This document shows, piece after piece, positions 1-7,989 of a stretch of 64,000 nucleotides of DNA (position 1 is its first letter; each line of letters begins with the position of its first letter). The position numbers and the translations under genes were made by a program. Location of the stretch: the NCBI GenBank assembly GCA_900541855.1, contig UQLD01000001.1:62001-126000 (forward strand), in the 5' to 3' direction. The notes below the pieces were generated by a model. The model was not told the DNA's origin. It saw only the letters and a list, made by a program, of their open reading frames with translations, and made no database searches. This DNA is from an uncultured Collinsella sp. (lineage in GTDB: Bacteria > Actinomycetota > Coriobacteriia > Coriobacteriales > Coriobacteriaceae).

Positions 1-522
1 GGAACCCCAAAAACCGCAGTTGAAGTTATAGCGGTCCAGGGTTGCCAAGGCATCGGGACCGACGAGTGCCTCGGTCTCGGGCTTGAGCTCGCCGCCCAGC
101 ACCACGGTGCGCATGCCGCGCAGAGCGAGATGCTGGGCATGGAGCACGGAATCGGTCACATAGGTGACGCCCTCAAGGCGCGGAAGATGCTCGATGAGCT
201 TGAGGGTCGTGGATCCCGAATCGATATACACAAAGCTATCGGGCTCCACAAGCGCCGCGGCGCGGGCGCAGATACGCTCCTTGTCGTCGTTATGGAGATC
301 GCTGCGCTCACTGATCGTTAGGTCGCGCGTCACGTGCGCGCGCTCAAGACTTGTCGCGCCACCGTGCACCTTGGCGATACGGTGTGCGCGGTCGAGCGCC
401 TGCAGGTCGCGCCGAATGGTAGACGCCGTCACGCCCAGGGCTTCAGCAAGCTCCGGCACGGTAACCGAGCCGGCCTGCTGCACCATCGTCACGATCGCGT
501 TGAGCCTATCTTCCGCAAGCAT
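1..522 (-). CDS. DeoR-family transcriptional regulator (C-terminus beyond window)
   Basis: The 174 visible residues begin MLAEDRLNAIVTMVQQAGSV and carry a DeoR-type winged helix at about residues 1-55, with the signature region LAEALGVTASTIRRDLQ. The start of the DeoRC sugar-phosphate sensor domain follows (YIDSGSTTLKLIEHL, LGGELKPET). DeoR proteins repress sugar catabolic genes and release DNA when a phosphorylated sugar binds. The ATG lies 3 bases after the stop of the oxidoreductase gene, and its ribosome site (GAGGAG) sits inside that gene's end, so the two are probably cotranscribed and this is likely the local, self-regulating repressor. The 3' end is missing because the window stops. 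The family call is firm; the ligand is unknown. Confidence 0.88.
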   Translation of the reverse strand, partial: MLAEDRLNAIVTMVQQAGSVTVPELAEALGVTASTIRRDLQALDRAHRIAKVHGGATSLERAHVTRDLTISERSDLHNDDKERICARAAALVEPDSFVYIDSGSTTLKLIEHLPRLEGVTYVTDSVLHAQHLALRGMRTVVLGGELKPETEALVGPDALATLDRYNFNCGFWGS

Positions 523-525
523 CGC

Positions 526-1605
526 TTACTCCTCCTCGGGGTACACGACTCCCCAATCGGCGCGAAGCTTGGTCATCAGCTCCATAACATCAGAAGCATA
601 GCCCAGAAGCTCGCACTTCGAATCATCGCCGGCAACGGCCTTCTCCAGGTCGGCCATCTCGTAGCACAGAGCGTATGCCTCGGTGCCAGCGTGGACCTCC
701 TCACGGCGACCGTCCGCAGTCCATACGATGGTCGCGTGATCGGCGCGCGGATAATCGTTGACCTCGATATAGCACTTGTCGAAGCTAATGACCGAACGCT
801 TGGGCTGCTTGGAGTGGAGCGTAAGGCTCACCACGCCCAGCTGCTGCTCGGCGTTTCGGCAGACAATGCCGCCCGCAACGTCGACACCGGTCTCACAGGT
901 GTTGCCCAGCGAGACAACCTCAGCGGGCTGGCTCGCCATAAAGAGGCGCATAACGGAGAGCGCATACACGCCAATATCGAGCATGGCGCCGCCGGCGAGA
1001 CTACGGTTGTAGAACCGGTTGGTCAGGTCCCCGTACTCCTTATAGCTGCCAAAGTTGAGCTGGGCGAGGTTCATGCGACCAAAGTCGCCCGCATCCATGC
1101 GGCGGCGCAGCTCCTGATACAGCGGCATGTGAAGCACCGTGGTGGCGTCCATAAGGACGACGTTGTGCTCGTCGGCGATGGCACGCGCCTCGTCGAGCTC
1201 GGCGGAGTTGAGGGTAATGGCCTTCTCGCAAAGCACGTGCTTGCCAGCTGACAGAGCGGCGCGCAGGTAGGTGATATGCGTGTTGTGCGGCGTGGTGACA
1301 TAGACCGCGTCAATGTTCGGATCGGCGTAGAGGTCCTCGACCGTTTCATAGACCTTCTCAACGCCATACTGCTCTGCAAAAGCTTGAGCCTTGGACAGAG
1401 TGCGATTGGCAACGCCCGCAAGCTTGCGGCCGGCAAGAGCGAGAGACTGGGCCATCTGGTTGGCGATAACGCCGCACCCGATCACAGCCCAACGAAGCTC
1501 GGGAGCCGTAAAAATATCGTCGGGGAACGGCTGATCCTGGACCGAGGCGAATGCCGCCTTAGCGGCTGCTTCGGCGTCGAGCGGAGCCTGTTTGGAATCT
1601 GCCAT
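526..1605 (-). CDS. Gfo/Idh/MocA-family NAD(P)-dependent oxidoreductase
   Basis: The 359-residue protein has an N-terminal Rossmann fold with the nucleotide motif WAVIGCGVIANQMA at about residues 39-52. It also has the family's VTTPHNTH and CEKAITLN segments; the usual EKP proline is alanine here. The C-terminal half is the dimerising alpha/beta domain (GGAMLDIGVYALS). Such enzymes oxidise or epimerise sugars, inositols or dihydrodiols in the cytosol. A roughly 40-residue extension precedes the fold. The DeoR regulator follows 3 bases downstream, which points to a sugar-derived substrate. The promoter region upstream carries phased repeats (1725-1790). The exact substrate cannot be told from sequence. 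Confidence 0.85.
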   Translation of the reverse strand: MADSKQAPLDAEAAAKAAFASVQDQPFPDDIFTAPELRWAVIGCGVIANQMAQSLALAGRKLAGVANRTLSKAQAFAEQYGVEKVYETVEDLYADPNIDAVYVTTPHNTHITYLRAALSAGKHVLCEKAITLNSAELDEARAIADEHNVVLMDATTVLHMPLYQELRRRMDAGDFGRMNLAQLNFGSYKEYGDLTNRFYNRSLAGGAMLDIGVYALSVMRLFMASQPAEVVSLGNTCETGVDVAGGIVCRNAEQQLGVVSLTLHSKQPKRSVISFDKCYIEVNDYPRADHATIVWTADGRREEVHAGTEAYALCYEMADLEKAVAGDDSKCELLGYASDVMELMTKLRADWGVVYPEEE

Positions 1606-1724
1606 GATGTGCCTCCTAAGTCATCGGAAGTCCTTCATTTCTAACAACCCTATATTCGCACAAACACGCGCGTCTGTGCGCGTTTTTGCGTATCTCACCG
1701 CTAAACGGTCATTATTGCCCCGTA

Positions 1725-1790
1725 AACGGCGCATATATACGCATAGGTGCGTAATTAAACGCAATCTAACGCGCATAAACGCGCACACAA
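1725..1790. promoter_or_regulatory. Helically phased half-site array upstream of the oxidoreductase-DeoR operon
   Basis: CG dinucleotides recur at 1730, 1740, 1750, 1760, 1770 and 1780, exactly 10 bp apart. Four of the six are followed by C and most are preceded by AA or TA (for example AAACGCA, TAACGCG, AAACGCG). Further GCGCGT/TGCGT copies occur at about 1665-1691. Such phasing puts every half-site on one DNA face. DeoR proteins often bind arrays of short repeats, and the operon encodes a DeoR protein, so this is probably its operator. Binding is inferred, not shown. Confidence 0.5.
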
Positions 1791-1873
1791 GCAATTTATA
1801 CAGCACGACCCGCTCATTTATGCTTACCCAGTTAGGGTACTCATTTAAGTCTGTCCCCAATGAGTAGGGATAG

Positions 1874-1907
1874 AAAAAGGCCCGGGTGCCTTGGCATCCG
1901 GGCCTTT
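1874..1907 (-). terminator. Intrinsic terminator of the rplC-rplX operon
   Basis: On the minus strand, AAAGGCCCGG and CCGGGCCTTTTT arms form a strong hairpin ending in five T residues, 27 bases after the rplX stop. It closes the ribosomal operon here, before the spc genes that usually follow. Confidence 0.9.
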
Positions 1908-1933
1908 GCTAGCAACTTGATGTTGCGGGCAGC

Positions 1934-2239
1934 TTAGAACTTGTGGCCGCACTTCTTGCAGACGCGCAGCTTGTTCTTGCCGTCCTTCTCGTGACCGACG
2001 CGGGTAACCTTACCGCACTCGGGGCAAACGAGATTGACGTTGGAGGCGTCGATGGGAGCCTCCTGCGAAACGATGCCGCCCTGCTGGTTGGCAGCGTTGG
2101 GCTTGACGGCCTTCTTGACGACCGAAACGCCCTCGACAACGACCTTGTTCTCGGCGGGGAGAGCACGCAGGATAACGCCCTGCTTGCCGCGATCCTTACC
2201 AGAGAGAACCTGGACCTTATCGCCCTTCTTGATATACAT
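1934..2239 (-). CDS. rplX: 50S ribosomal protein L24
   Basis: The 101-residue protein begins [20 protein letters not shown], the KOW fold that nucleates 23S rRNA assembly near the exit tunnel. The C-terminal part has four cysteines (CPECGK...CKKCGHKF), the zinc-ribbon type found in many L24 proteins. It is the last gene of this ribosomal operon. In most bacteria rplE, rpsN, rpsH and rplF follow immediately; here a terminator comes 27 bases later. Start and family are certain. Confidence 0.97.
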   Translation of the reverse strand: MYIKKGDKVQVLSGKDRGKQGVILRALPAENKVVVEGVSVVKKAVKPNAANQQGGIVSQEAPIDASNVNLVCPECGKVTRVGHEKDGKNKLRVCKKCGHKF

Positions 2240-2252
2240 ATATCTCCCCTAA

Positions 2253-2621
2253 CTACAGGGTCTCGGGAGCGAGCGAGACGATCTTCATGTACTTCTTGTC
2301 ACGAAGCTCGCGAGCGACGGGCCCGAAGATACGGGTGCCGACGGGCGAACCATCGTTGTTGATGACAACGCAAGCGTTCTCATCAAAGCGAATGTAGGAG
2401 CCATCCTTGCGGCGGATCTCCTTAACGGTGCGAACGACGACGCAACGGACAACGTCCTTCTTTTTGACGTTGGCGCCAGGGGTAGCCTCCTGGACAGCAC
2501 CGATGAACACATCGCCGATGCCTGCATAACGACGCTTGGAACCGCCAAGCACCTTGATGCAGCGAATCTTGCGAGCGCCGGAGTTGTCGGCGACGTTCAG
2601 CATGGTTTGCATCTGAATCAT
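2253..2621 (-). CDS. rplN: 50S ribosomal protein L14
   Basis: The 122-residue protein starts [20 protein letters not shown] and contains the family core [12 protein letters not shown] and the C-terminal [23 protein letters not shown]14 binds 23S rRNA at the subunit interface and contacts translation GTPases. It has the usual length. It lies 13 bases before rplX and is preceded by an unusually long 118-base gap after rpsQ that contains an inverted repeat (2682-2700). Confidence 0.98.
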   Translation of the reverse strand: MIQMQTMLNVADNSGARKIRCIKVLGGSKRRYAGIGDVFIGAVQEATPGANVKKKDVVRCVVVRTVKEIRRKDGSYIRFDENACVVINNDGSPVGTRIFGPVARELRDKKYMKIVSLAPETL

Positions 2622-2681
2622 GGTAGATGTTCCTCCGAACTAAGAACCGAAGAGAGGTGCGCAGCCTTTATACGGCCCGTG

Positions 2682-2700
2682 GTATGCAAGCCAGGCATAC
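2682..2700. promoter_or_regulatory. Dyad GTATGC-N7-GCATAC between rpsQ and rplN
   Basis: A perfect 6-bp inverted repeat with a 7-base spacer sits in the 118-base rpsQ-rplN gap. It closely resembles the dyad at 36241-36259 ahead of the rplJ promoter, with the same spacing and a shared GCATACGC end. A TATAAA hexamer lies just downstream on the minus strand, so an internal promoter for rplN-rplX is possible but no good -35 box is seen. Confidence 0.4.
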
Positions 2701-2739
2701 GCACATCTTCGGAAACGTACAAGTCGTAAGAGCGACTGC

Positions 2740-3000
2740 TTATTTAGCGCGCTCGACGACCTCGATGAGGCGCCAACGCTTCATCTTGGACATAGGACGG
2801 GTCTCCATAACGCGGACGGTATCGCCCACGCCAGCCGTGCACTCCTCGTCGTGAGCGTGCAGCTTCTTGGAGCTGGTCATCATCTTGCCGTACTTGGGGT
2901 GACGCTTGCGCTCGGTGATGGTGACAACAATGGTCTTGGCACCGGAGACGGAGGTAACGACACCCGTACGGACCTTACGCGAGTTACGCGAATCAGTCAT
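2740..3000 (-). CDS. rpsQ: 30S ribosomal protein S17
   Basis: The 86-residue protein contains the S17 OB-fold signature GVVTSVSGAKTIVVTI and the RKRHPKYGKMMTSSKK segment. S17 is a primary 16S rRNA binder needed for early 30S assembly. It follows rpmC by 16 bases in the conserved S10-operon order. The length is normal for the family. Confidence 0.98.
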   Translation of the reverse strand: MTDSRNSRKVRTGVVTSVSGAKTIVVTITERKRHPKYGKMMTSSKKLHAHDEECTAGVGDTVRVMETRPMSKMKRWRLIEVVERAK

Positions 3001-3016
3001 GTTCTCTCCTTAGGTC

Positions 3017-3232
3017 CTACTCGGCGACAGCGGACTTCTCCGCTGCGATCTCGCGGGCGCGCTGCTCCGTGAGGACGCGAGCGATGTCCTTCTTCACGGT
3101 GTTGACGCGAGCGGTGTTGTCCAGCTGGCTGGTGGCCATCTGGAAACGAAGGTTAAAGAGCTCGGCGCGCATTTCCTTCAGCTTCTCAACGAGCTGAGCG
3201 TCCGAGAGCTCACGAATCTCTGCGGGCTTCAT
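3017..3232 (-). CDS. rpmC: 50S ribosomal protein L29
   Basis: The 71-residue helical-hairpin protein begins [20 protein letters not shown] and contains LFNLRFQMATSQLDNTARV, the L29 signature. L29 sits beside the exit tunnel and helps dock trigger factor and SRP. Its ATG shares one base with the rplP stop codon, so the two are translationally coupled. Confidence 0.97.
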   Translation of the reverse strand: MKPAEIRELSDAQLVEKLKEMRAELFNLRFQMATSQLDNTARVNTVKKDIARVLTEQRAREIAAEKSAVAE

Positions 3233-3735
3233 TAGTTCTCCTCCTTGGCGGCGGCGGCGTCCTCAGCAGCCCACTTGGCCTCGAGAGCGGCCTCCTCAGC
3301 CATCTCCTTCTCGATGCGCTGCTCAGCGTTCTTGGCAGCAACAATCTTGGTCTTGATGGGAAGCTTGTGCTGTGCAAGACGCAGAGCCTCGCGAGCGACC
3401 TCCTCGGGCACGCCCTTGACCTCGAACATGATGCGGCCGGGCTTGACGACGGCTACCCACTCCTCGGGGTTACCCTTACCAGAGCCCATGCGAGTCTCGG
3501 CAGGCTTCTTGGTGATGGGCTTATCGGGGAAGATCGTGATGTAGACACGACCGCCACGCTTCATGTAGCGGGTCATGGCAATACGAGCGGCCTCGATCTG
3601 ACGGTTGGTGATCCAATGGGCCTCGAGAGCCTGGATACCAAACTCGCCGAAATGCAGCTCGGTATTACCCTTGGCCTGGCCCTTCATGGAGCCACGCTGC
3701 ACCTTGCGGTGAAGAATACGCTTAGGGGCAAGCAC
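3232..3735 (-). CDS. rplP: 50S ribosomal protein L16 with acidic C-terminal tail
   Basis: The N-terminal 137 residues are a standard L16 ([46 protein letters not shown]), which orders the A-site tRNA pocket of 23S rRNA. The protein runs to 167 residues because of a tail rich in Glu and Ala from about residue 140 ([20 protein letters not shown]), absent from typical L16. The start is GTG, sharing one base with the rpsC TAG stop (TAGTG), so translation is coupled to S3. Confidence 0.96.
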   Translation of the reverse strand: MLAPKRILHRKVQRGSMKGQAKGNTELHFGEFGIQALEAHWITNRQIEAARIAMTRYMKRGGRVYITIFPDKPITKKPAETRMGSGKGNPEEWVAVVKPGRIMFEVKGVPEEVAREALRLAQHKLPIKTKIVAAKNAEQRIEKEMAEEAALEAKWAAEDAAAAKEEN

Positions 3736-4445
3736 TACTGACCCCTCCTCTCGGAGTTACGACGACGAGGACGGGAAGAGCCCTCGAGTGCAGGGTTGGG
3801 AACAGGCTGGCCCGGGAGCTTCTCGCCCAGGTAGATCCAGACCTTCACGCCGCAAGCGCCCATGGTGGTGCTGGCGACAGCCGTGCCGTAGTCGATCTTG
3901 GCACGGAGGGTGTGCAGAGGCACGCGACCCTCGCGGTACCACTCACGACGGCCCATCTCGGCGCCGCCGAGACGACCGGAGCACTGGATACGGATGCCCT
4001 TAGCGCCGGCCTTGCGGGCGGACTGGACAGCCTTGCGCATAGCGCGACGGAAGGCAACGCGGCCCTCGAGCTGCTCGGCGATAGACTGAGCAACGAGGTT
4101 GGCGTCGAGCTCGGGGCGCTTGATCTCGACAACGTCGACGGAGAGCTGGCCCTTGGAGACGCCAGCGACCTTCTCGAGCTCGGTGCGGAGGGTATCGATC
4201 TCGGCACCCTTCTTACCGATGACAACGCCGGGGCGAGCGGTGAGGATGATGACCTTCACCTTGTCGCCAGCGCGCTCGATCTCGACGCGGGAGACAGCTG
4301 CGCGGGAAAGACGCTTCTCGAGGTACTTGCGGATCTCGAGATCGTTACCGAGGGTCTTAGCGTAATCCTTCTCTGCGAACCAGCGGGAGCGCCAGTTCTC
4401 GGTGATGCCAAGACGGAAGCCGGTGGGGTAGACTTTCTGACCCAT
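3735..4445 (-). CDS. rpsC: 30S ribosomal protein S3
   Basis: The 236-residue protein begins [20 protein letters not shown]. It has the type-2 KH domain with the [12 protein letters not shown] loop at about residues 75-87, and the C-terminal domain [27 protein letters not shown]3 forms part of the mRNA entry channel and helicase. A basic Arg-rich tail ([14 protein letters not shown]) ends the protein. It follows rplV by 6 bases. Confidence 0.98.
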   Translation of the reverse strand: MGQKVYPTGFRLGITENWRSRWFAEKDYAKTLGNDLEIRKYLEKRLSRAAVSRVEIERAGDKVKVIILTARPGVVIGKKGAEIDTLRTELEKVAGVSKGQLSVDVVEIKRPELDANLVAQSIAEQLEGRVAFRRAMRKAVQSARKAGAKGIRIQCSGRLGGAEMGRREWYREGRVPLHTLRAKIDYGTAVASTTMGACGVKVWIYLGEKLPGQPVPNPALEGSSRPRRRNSERRGQ

Positions 4446-4451
4446 ACAGCT

Positions 4452-4823
4452 TTACGCCTCCTTTCGAGGAGCAACGACGACGGTGATGTGGGAAGTACGC
4501 TTCAGAATGCGAGAAGCGGAACCCTTGGCGCGGGGACGGATGCGCTTAAGCGTCGGACCCTCGTCAACATAGGCAGCGGCGACAACCAGGTTGTCGGCAC
4601 GCAGACCGTTGTTGTTCTCGGCGTTCGCAACGGCGGAACGGAGAACCTTCTCGACATCCACGGCGACGGCGCGGTCGCAGAAGTGGAGGATGTCGAAGGC
4701 CTGAGCGACAGGCTTGCGGCGGATCAGATCGACCACCAGGCGGGCCTTGCTGGGGGAAACACGCACGTACTTAGCGACGGCGCGAACCTCGGTGGCCTCA
4801 GTTTCAATAGACTTAGTTGCCAT
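4452..4823 (-). CDS. rplV: 50S ribosomal protein L22
   Basis: The 123-residue protein contains the L22 core [20 protein letters not shown] and the C-terminal hairpin [20 protein letters not shown], whose tip narrows the exit tunnel and is a site of macrolide resistance. It lies 14 bases after rpsS in the standard order. Confidence 0.98.
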   Translation of the reverse strand: MATKSIETEATEVRAVAKYVRVSPSKARLVVDLIRRKPVAQAFDILHFCDRAVAVDVEKVLRSAVANAENNNGLRADNLVVAAAYVDEGPTLKRIRPRAKGSASRILKRTSHITVVVAPRKEA

Positions 4824-4837
4824 TTACGGTTAACCCC

Positions 4838-5098
4838 CTATTTGGCCTTGTGGCCACGGAACGTACGAGTCGGCGCGAACTCGCCGAGCTTGTGACCAAC
4901 CATGGACTCGGTAACATACACGGGCACATGCTTGCGGCCGTCGTGGACGGCGATGGTGTGACCAACCATCTCGGGGAAGATGGTGGACGCGCGGGACCAG
5001 GTCTTCACGACGTCCTTCTTGCCAGCCTCGTTCATCGCGGTGATACGCGAGAGAAGGCGAGTCTCCACGAACGGGCCCTTTTTGAGACTTCTGCTCAT
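4838..5098 (-). CDS. rpsS: 30S ribosomal protein S19
   Basis: The 86-residue protein starts [19 protein letters not shown] and keeps the family signature [17 protein letters not shown] near the end. S19 sits in the 30S head and contacts the A-site finger. It has normal length and order between rplB and rplV. Confidence 0.98.
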   Translation of the reverse strand: MSRSLKKGPFVETRLLSRITAMNEAGKKDVVKTWSRASTIFPEMVGHTIAVHDGRKHVPVYVTESMVGHKLGEFAPTRTFRGHKAK

Positions 5099-5130
5099 AA
5101 GTGCTTTCTCCTAAAACTCGGTATCCGAAA

Positions 5131-5961
5131 TTACTTCTTACGGCGACGAATGATGTGCTGGTTCGAGACCTTCTTCTTCTTGCGCGTACGAAGGCCCTTC
5201 GTCGGCTTACCCCAGGGGGTAACGGAGGGACGACCAGAGGTGTGGTTCTTGCCCTCGCCACCGCCGTGCGGGTGGTCGACAGGGTTCATGACGGTACCGC
5301 GGACGGTCGGGCGCACGTTCATGTGACGCTTACGGCCGGCCTTGCCGATGACGATGTTGGAGTGATCGGCGTTGCCGACCTCACCGACGGTGGCGCGGCA
5401 GGTAACGAGGATGCGGCGCATCTCGGAGGAAGGCATACGGACGATGGCGTACTTGCCCTCCTTACCCATCAGCTGGCAGGAGTTACCGGCGGAACGGGCG
5501 ATAGCAGCGCCCTTGCCCGGCTGGAACTCGACGGCGTGGATGAGCGTACCGACGGGGATGTCGGCGAGGGGCAGAGCGTTGCCCGGCTTGATGTCGGCGT
5601 CAGAACCGGACATGATGGTCTGACCGACCTCGAGGCCCTTGGGGGCCAGGATGTAGCGCTTCTCACCGTCAGCGTAGTGCAGCAGAGCGATGCGAGCGGA
5701 ACGGTTCGGATCGTACTCGATCGTGGCAACCTTGGCGGGCACGCCGTCCTTGTTGCGCTTGAAGTCGATCACGCGGTAACGACGCTTCACGCCGCCGCCC
5801 TGGTGGCGGGTGGTGATACGGCCGTTGTTGTTACGACCGGCCTTCTTGGGCAGGGGCTCGAGAAGAGACTTCTCGGGCTTGGTGCAGGTGATCTCGGAGA
5901 AATCGGAGATCGTCTGCCAACGCCTACCAGCGGAGGTCGGCTTAAGGTGCTTTACAGCCAT
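5131..5961 (-). CDS. rplB: 50S ribosomal protein L2
   Basis: The 276-residue protein begins [18 protein letters not shown] chose this ATG because it matches the usual L2 start and has GAAAGGG upstream; an in-frame extension to 6036 is not L2-like. It carries the catalytic-centre loop with [20 protein letters not shown] near residue 230, including the conserved His near the peptidyl transferase centre. A 179-base gap separates it from rplW, with a strong hairpin and a regulatory dyad, so it may have its own promoter. Confidence 0.97.
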   Translation of the reverse strand: MAVKHLKPTSAGRRWQTISDFSEITCTKPEKSLLEPLPKKAGRNNNGRITTRHQGGGVKRRYRVIDFKRNKDGVPAKVATIEYDPNRSARIALLHYADGEKRYILAPKGLEVGQTIMSGSDADIKPGNALPLADIPVGTLIHAVEFQPGKGAAIARSAGNSCQLMGKEGKYAIVRMPSSEMRRILVTCRATVGEVGNADHSNIVIGKAGRKRHMNVRPTVRGTVMNPVDHPHGGGEGKNHTSGRPSVTPWGKPTKGLRTRKKKKVSNQHIIRRRKK

Positions 5962-6041
5962 TACAATCCCTTTCAATAGGAATCCGTTAGCCATCGCAGA
6001 CAGGGATTCGAGGTTCTGCCTCGGGTGCGATGACACCGGAC

Positions 6042-6065
6042 GTATACACGGTTCCGGGCGTGTCC
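6042..6065. promoter_or_regulatory. 24-bp dyad motif copy 1 (upstream of rplB)
   Basis: The site reads GTATACACGG-TTC-CGGGCGTGTC-C. It matches the copy before rplC (7907-7930) at 21 of 24 positions. It lies in the rplW-rplB gap about 80 bases before rplB. A TATAC hexamer at its edge could be a -10 box, but no good -35 box is seen. Confidence 0.55.
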
Positions 6066-6085
6066 ATTTTATACGCCCAAAACCT

Positions 6086-6123
6086 TGAGCTCTCGCCTCC
6101 CCTATTTGGGAGGCATGAGCTCA
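6086..6123 (-). terminator. Terminator-like hairpin inside the ribosomal operon (rplW-rplB gap)
   Basis: On the minus strand the arms TGAGCTC/GAGCTCA and GCCTCCC/GGGGAGGC stack into one long stem with an AAATA loop, followed by AGGTTTTG. It sits 18 bases from the rplW stop. It could act as a partial terminator or attenuator before rplB, or as a processing site. The T-tract is short, so full termination is doubtful. Confidence 0.55.
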
Positions 6124-6140
6124 CTCAACAGCAGCGAGTC

Positions 6141-6428
6141 TTAGGCCTGGTTGCCAAAGACCTCGATGGTGTCGCCCTCGGCCAGCGTGACGATGGCCTT
6201 CTTCCAAGAACGGGTCTTGCCGGCGACATAGCGCACGCGCTTGGTCTTGGGCTTGACCGTCAGGGTGTTCACGCGAACGACCTTGACGCCGAAGATCTCC
6301 TCGACAGCGTCCTTGATCTGATACTTGTTAGCATCCTTGGCGACCTCGAACGTGTACTTGTTCAGCTCCATGCCGGAGAAGGAACGCTCGGACACGATCG
6401 GACGGATGATGATCTCGTGGGCGGTCAT
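6141..6428 (-). CDS. rplW: 50S ribosomal protein L23
   Basis: The 95-residue protein contains MTAHEIIIRPIVSERSFSGM and the rRNA-binding segment VNTLTVKPKTKRVRYVAGKT. L23 forms the docking site for trigger factor and SRP at the tunnel exit. It abuts rplD with no gap, as in other bacteria. Confidence 0.97.
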   Translation of the reverse strand: MTAHEIIIRPIVSERSFSGMELNKYTFEVAKDANKYQIKDAVEEIFGVKVVRVNTLTVKPKTKRVRYVAGKTRSWKKAIVTLAEGDTIEVFGNQA

Positions 6429-7055
6429 TTATGCAAGCACCTCCCCGAAGTGAGCGGCGATGTCGGCGGGCATCAGCACAGCGTTGTTGTTGACGAGATC
6501 GTAGGTGTTGGCCTCGTCGGCAGTGATGATGAACGTCTTGGGAATGTTGCGGAACGACAGGTAGGCGTTGACGTCCTCATCGCGAACGATGATGGTCAGA
6601 CGCTTGCCCTCAAGGCCGAGAGCCTTGAGCATGGCGACGGCAGCCTTGGTGGAAGGCTTCTCGAAGCCGTAGTCGTCGACGAGCACGAGCTCGCCATCGG
6701 CCAGCTTGGCGGACAGCGCGGAGCGCATAGCCAGCTTGACCTCCTTGTTGTTCATACGCTTAGCGTAAGAACGGGGCTTGGGGGCGAAGACAACGCCACC
6801 GTGACGCCACTGGGCAGCACGGATGGAACCCTGGCGGGCACGGCCGGTGCCCTTCTGACGCCAAGGCTTCTTGCCGCCACCGGAAACCTCAGAGCGGCCC
6901 TTAGCGGACTGGGTGCCCTGACGCCAAGAGGCCATCTGGCACTTGACGATGTGGTGCATAACGTGGATGTTCGGCTCGATGCCGTACACCTCAGCGGCGA
7001 GCTCGGCCTCGGCGACCTTCTTGCCCTCGCTGTTCTTTACTTCAAACTTTGCCAT
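6429..7055 (-). CDS. rplD: 50S ribosomal protein L4
   Basis: The 208-residue protein has the tunnel-lining extended loop (GGGKKPWRQKGTGRARQGS) at about residues 60-80. In E. coli L4 also represses its own operon by binding the leader of the first gene. In this genome the first gene of the operon is rplC, not rpsJ, and a structured leader is seen upstream (7743-7794), so L4 feedback may act there. Confidence 0.97.
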   Translation of the reverse strand: MAKFEVKNSEGKKVAEAELAAEVYGIEPNIHVMHHIVKCQMASWRQGTQSAKGRSEVSGGGKKPWRQKGTGRARQGSIRAAQWRHGGVVFAPKPRSYAKRMNNKEVKLAMRSALSAKLADGELVLVDDYGFEKPSTKAAVAMLKALGLEGKRLTIIVRDEDVNAYLSFRNIPKTFIITADEANTYDLVNNNAVLMPADIAAHFGEVLA

Positions 7056-7101
7056 TTAAGTGTTCTCCTTGGTATGACGCTGGGCTAAATGGGCTGGGCC
7101 C

Positions 7102-7722
7102 TTAGGCCATACGGATGGCGACGAGACCATTCTTGGCACCCGGGACAGCGCCCTTGACCAAGATGAGGTTCTGCTCGGCATCGATGCGGACAACGGAAAG
7201 GTTCTTGACGGTAACGCGCTCGTTACCCATGTGACCGGCCATCTTGACGCCCTTGAGGACGCGCGCAGGATAGGCGCACTGACCGATAGAACCGGGGTGA
7301 CGCTGGAAGTGAGAACCATGCGTCATAGGACCGCGGCGCTGACCCCAGCGCTTGATGCGACCCTGGAAGCCCTTACCCTTGGAGGTACCGATGACGTCGA
7401 CCTTCTCGACATCAGCGAAATCAGCGACGGTGACGACCTCGCCGACCTTGTGCTCCTCGCCGTTCTCGACGCGGACCTCACGAAGGAAACGGACAGGCTC
7501 GACGCCAGCCTTGGCGAAGTGACCAGCCATGGGCTTGTTCACGTTCTTGGCCTTGATGTCGCCGAAACCGATCTGGACGGCGTCATAGCCGTCGGTTGCC
7601 TGAGTTTTAACCTGCGAGACAGCGCAGGGGCCAGCCTGGATGACCGTGACGGGAACGACGTTGTCGTCCTCGTCCCAAACCTGGGTCATGCCAATCTTGC
7701 GGCCGAGAATCATGCTGATCAA
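7102..7722 (-). CDS. rplC: 50S ribosomal protein L3, first gene of the operon
   Basis: The protein (206 residues) reads [19 protein letters not shown]. The loop reaching the peptidyl transferase centre is present ([20 protein letters not shown], including the modified Gln region). The start is probably TTG at 7722, with GGGAT 7-8 bases upstream and the length matching family N-termini; ATG at 7713 is the alternative but its spacing to GGGAT is about 16. rpsJ, which normally precedes rplC, is absent here and lies at 21642. Confidence 0.94.
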   Translation of the reverse strand: MISMILGRKIGMTQVWDEDDNVVPVTVIQAGPCAVSQVKTQATDGYDAVQIGFGDIKAKNVNKPMAGHFAKAGVEPVRFLREVRVENGEEHKVGEVVTVADFADVEKVDVIGTSKGKGFQGRIKRWGQRRGPMTHGSHFQRHPGSIGQCAYPARVLKGVKMAGHMGNERVTVKNLSVVRIDAEQNLILVKGAVPGAKNGLVAIRMA

Positions 7723-7742
7723 GATATGATCCCAACTCTCGC

Positions 7743-7794
7743 GTGGTCTTGGGACAATGCGTACACCACCGAGCGTACGCCCCTAGAGGACCAC
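7743..7794 (-). promoter_or_regulatory. Structured leader just before rplC
   Basis: Nested arms are visible: GTGGTC (7743-7748) pairs with GACCAC (7789-7794), and GCGTAC (7759-7764) with GTACGC (7775-7780), with a GGG/CCC pair between them. The structure ends about 20 bases before the start codon. Leaders of S10-type operons are targets of L4 feedback in other bacteria; this may be an equivalent, by inference only. Confidence 0.5.
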
Positions 7795-7906
7795 TACTTA
7801 CACGACGTGCTCCCCAGCCTTGTATTGCGTCCGGACTACCTGACAACCCTATTAAGCAGGCATTTTGTCCAGCCAGAATACTCCCCTGGTTACACACAGT
7901 TGTTTA

Positions 7907-7930
7907 GTATACACGGCTGCGGGCGTATCC
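7907..7930. promoter_or_regulatory. 24-bp dyad motif copy 2 (upstream of rplC)
   Basis: The site reads GTATACACGG-CTG-CGGGCGTATC-C. It is the best example of the motif that also occurs at 6042 and 62489, with a partial copy at 25178. On the minus strand it ends in TGTATACT, a plausible extended -10 box. It sits 60 bases downstream of cruciform element 1 and about 185 bases before rplC. Confidence 0.6.
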
Positions 7931-7989
7931 ATCGAGATTCATATTTCACTCACATTGTTTACGCAGGTAAAGTGCGTGGAGTCGCCTGG

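Noticed and set aside
5962..6036. Longer N-terminus for L2
   Set aside because: The upstream residues are not L2-like and include the true ribosome site; the ATG at 5961 gives the standard protein.
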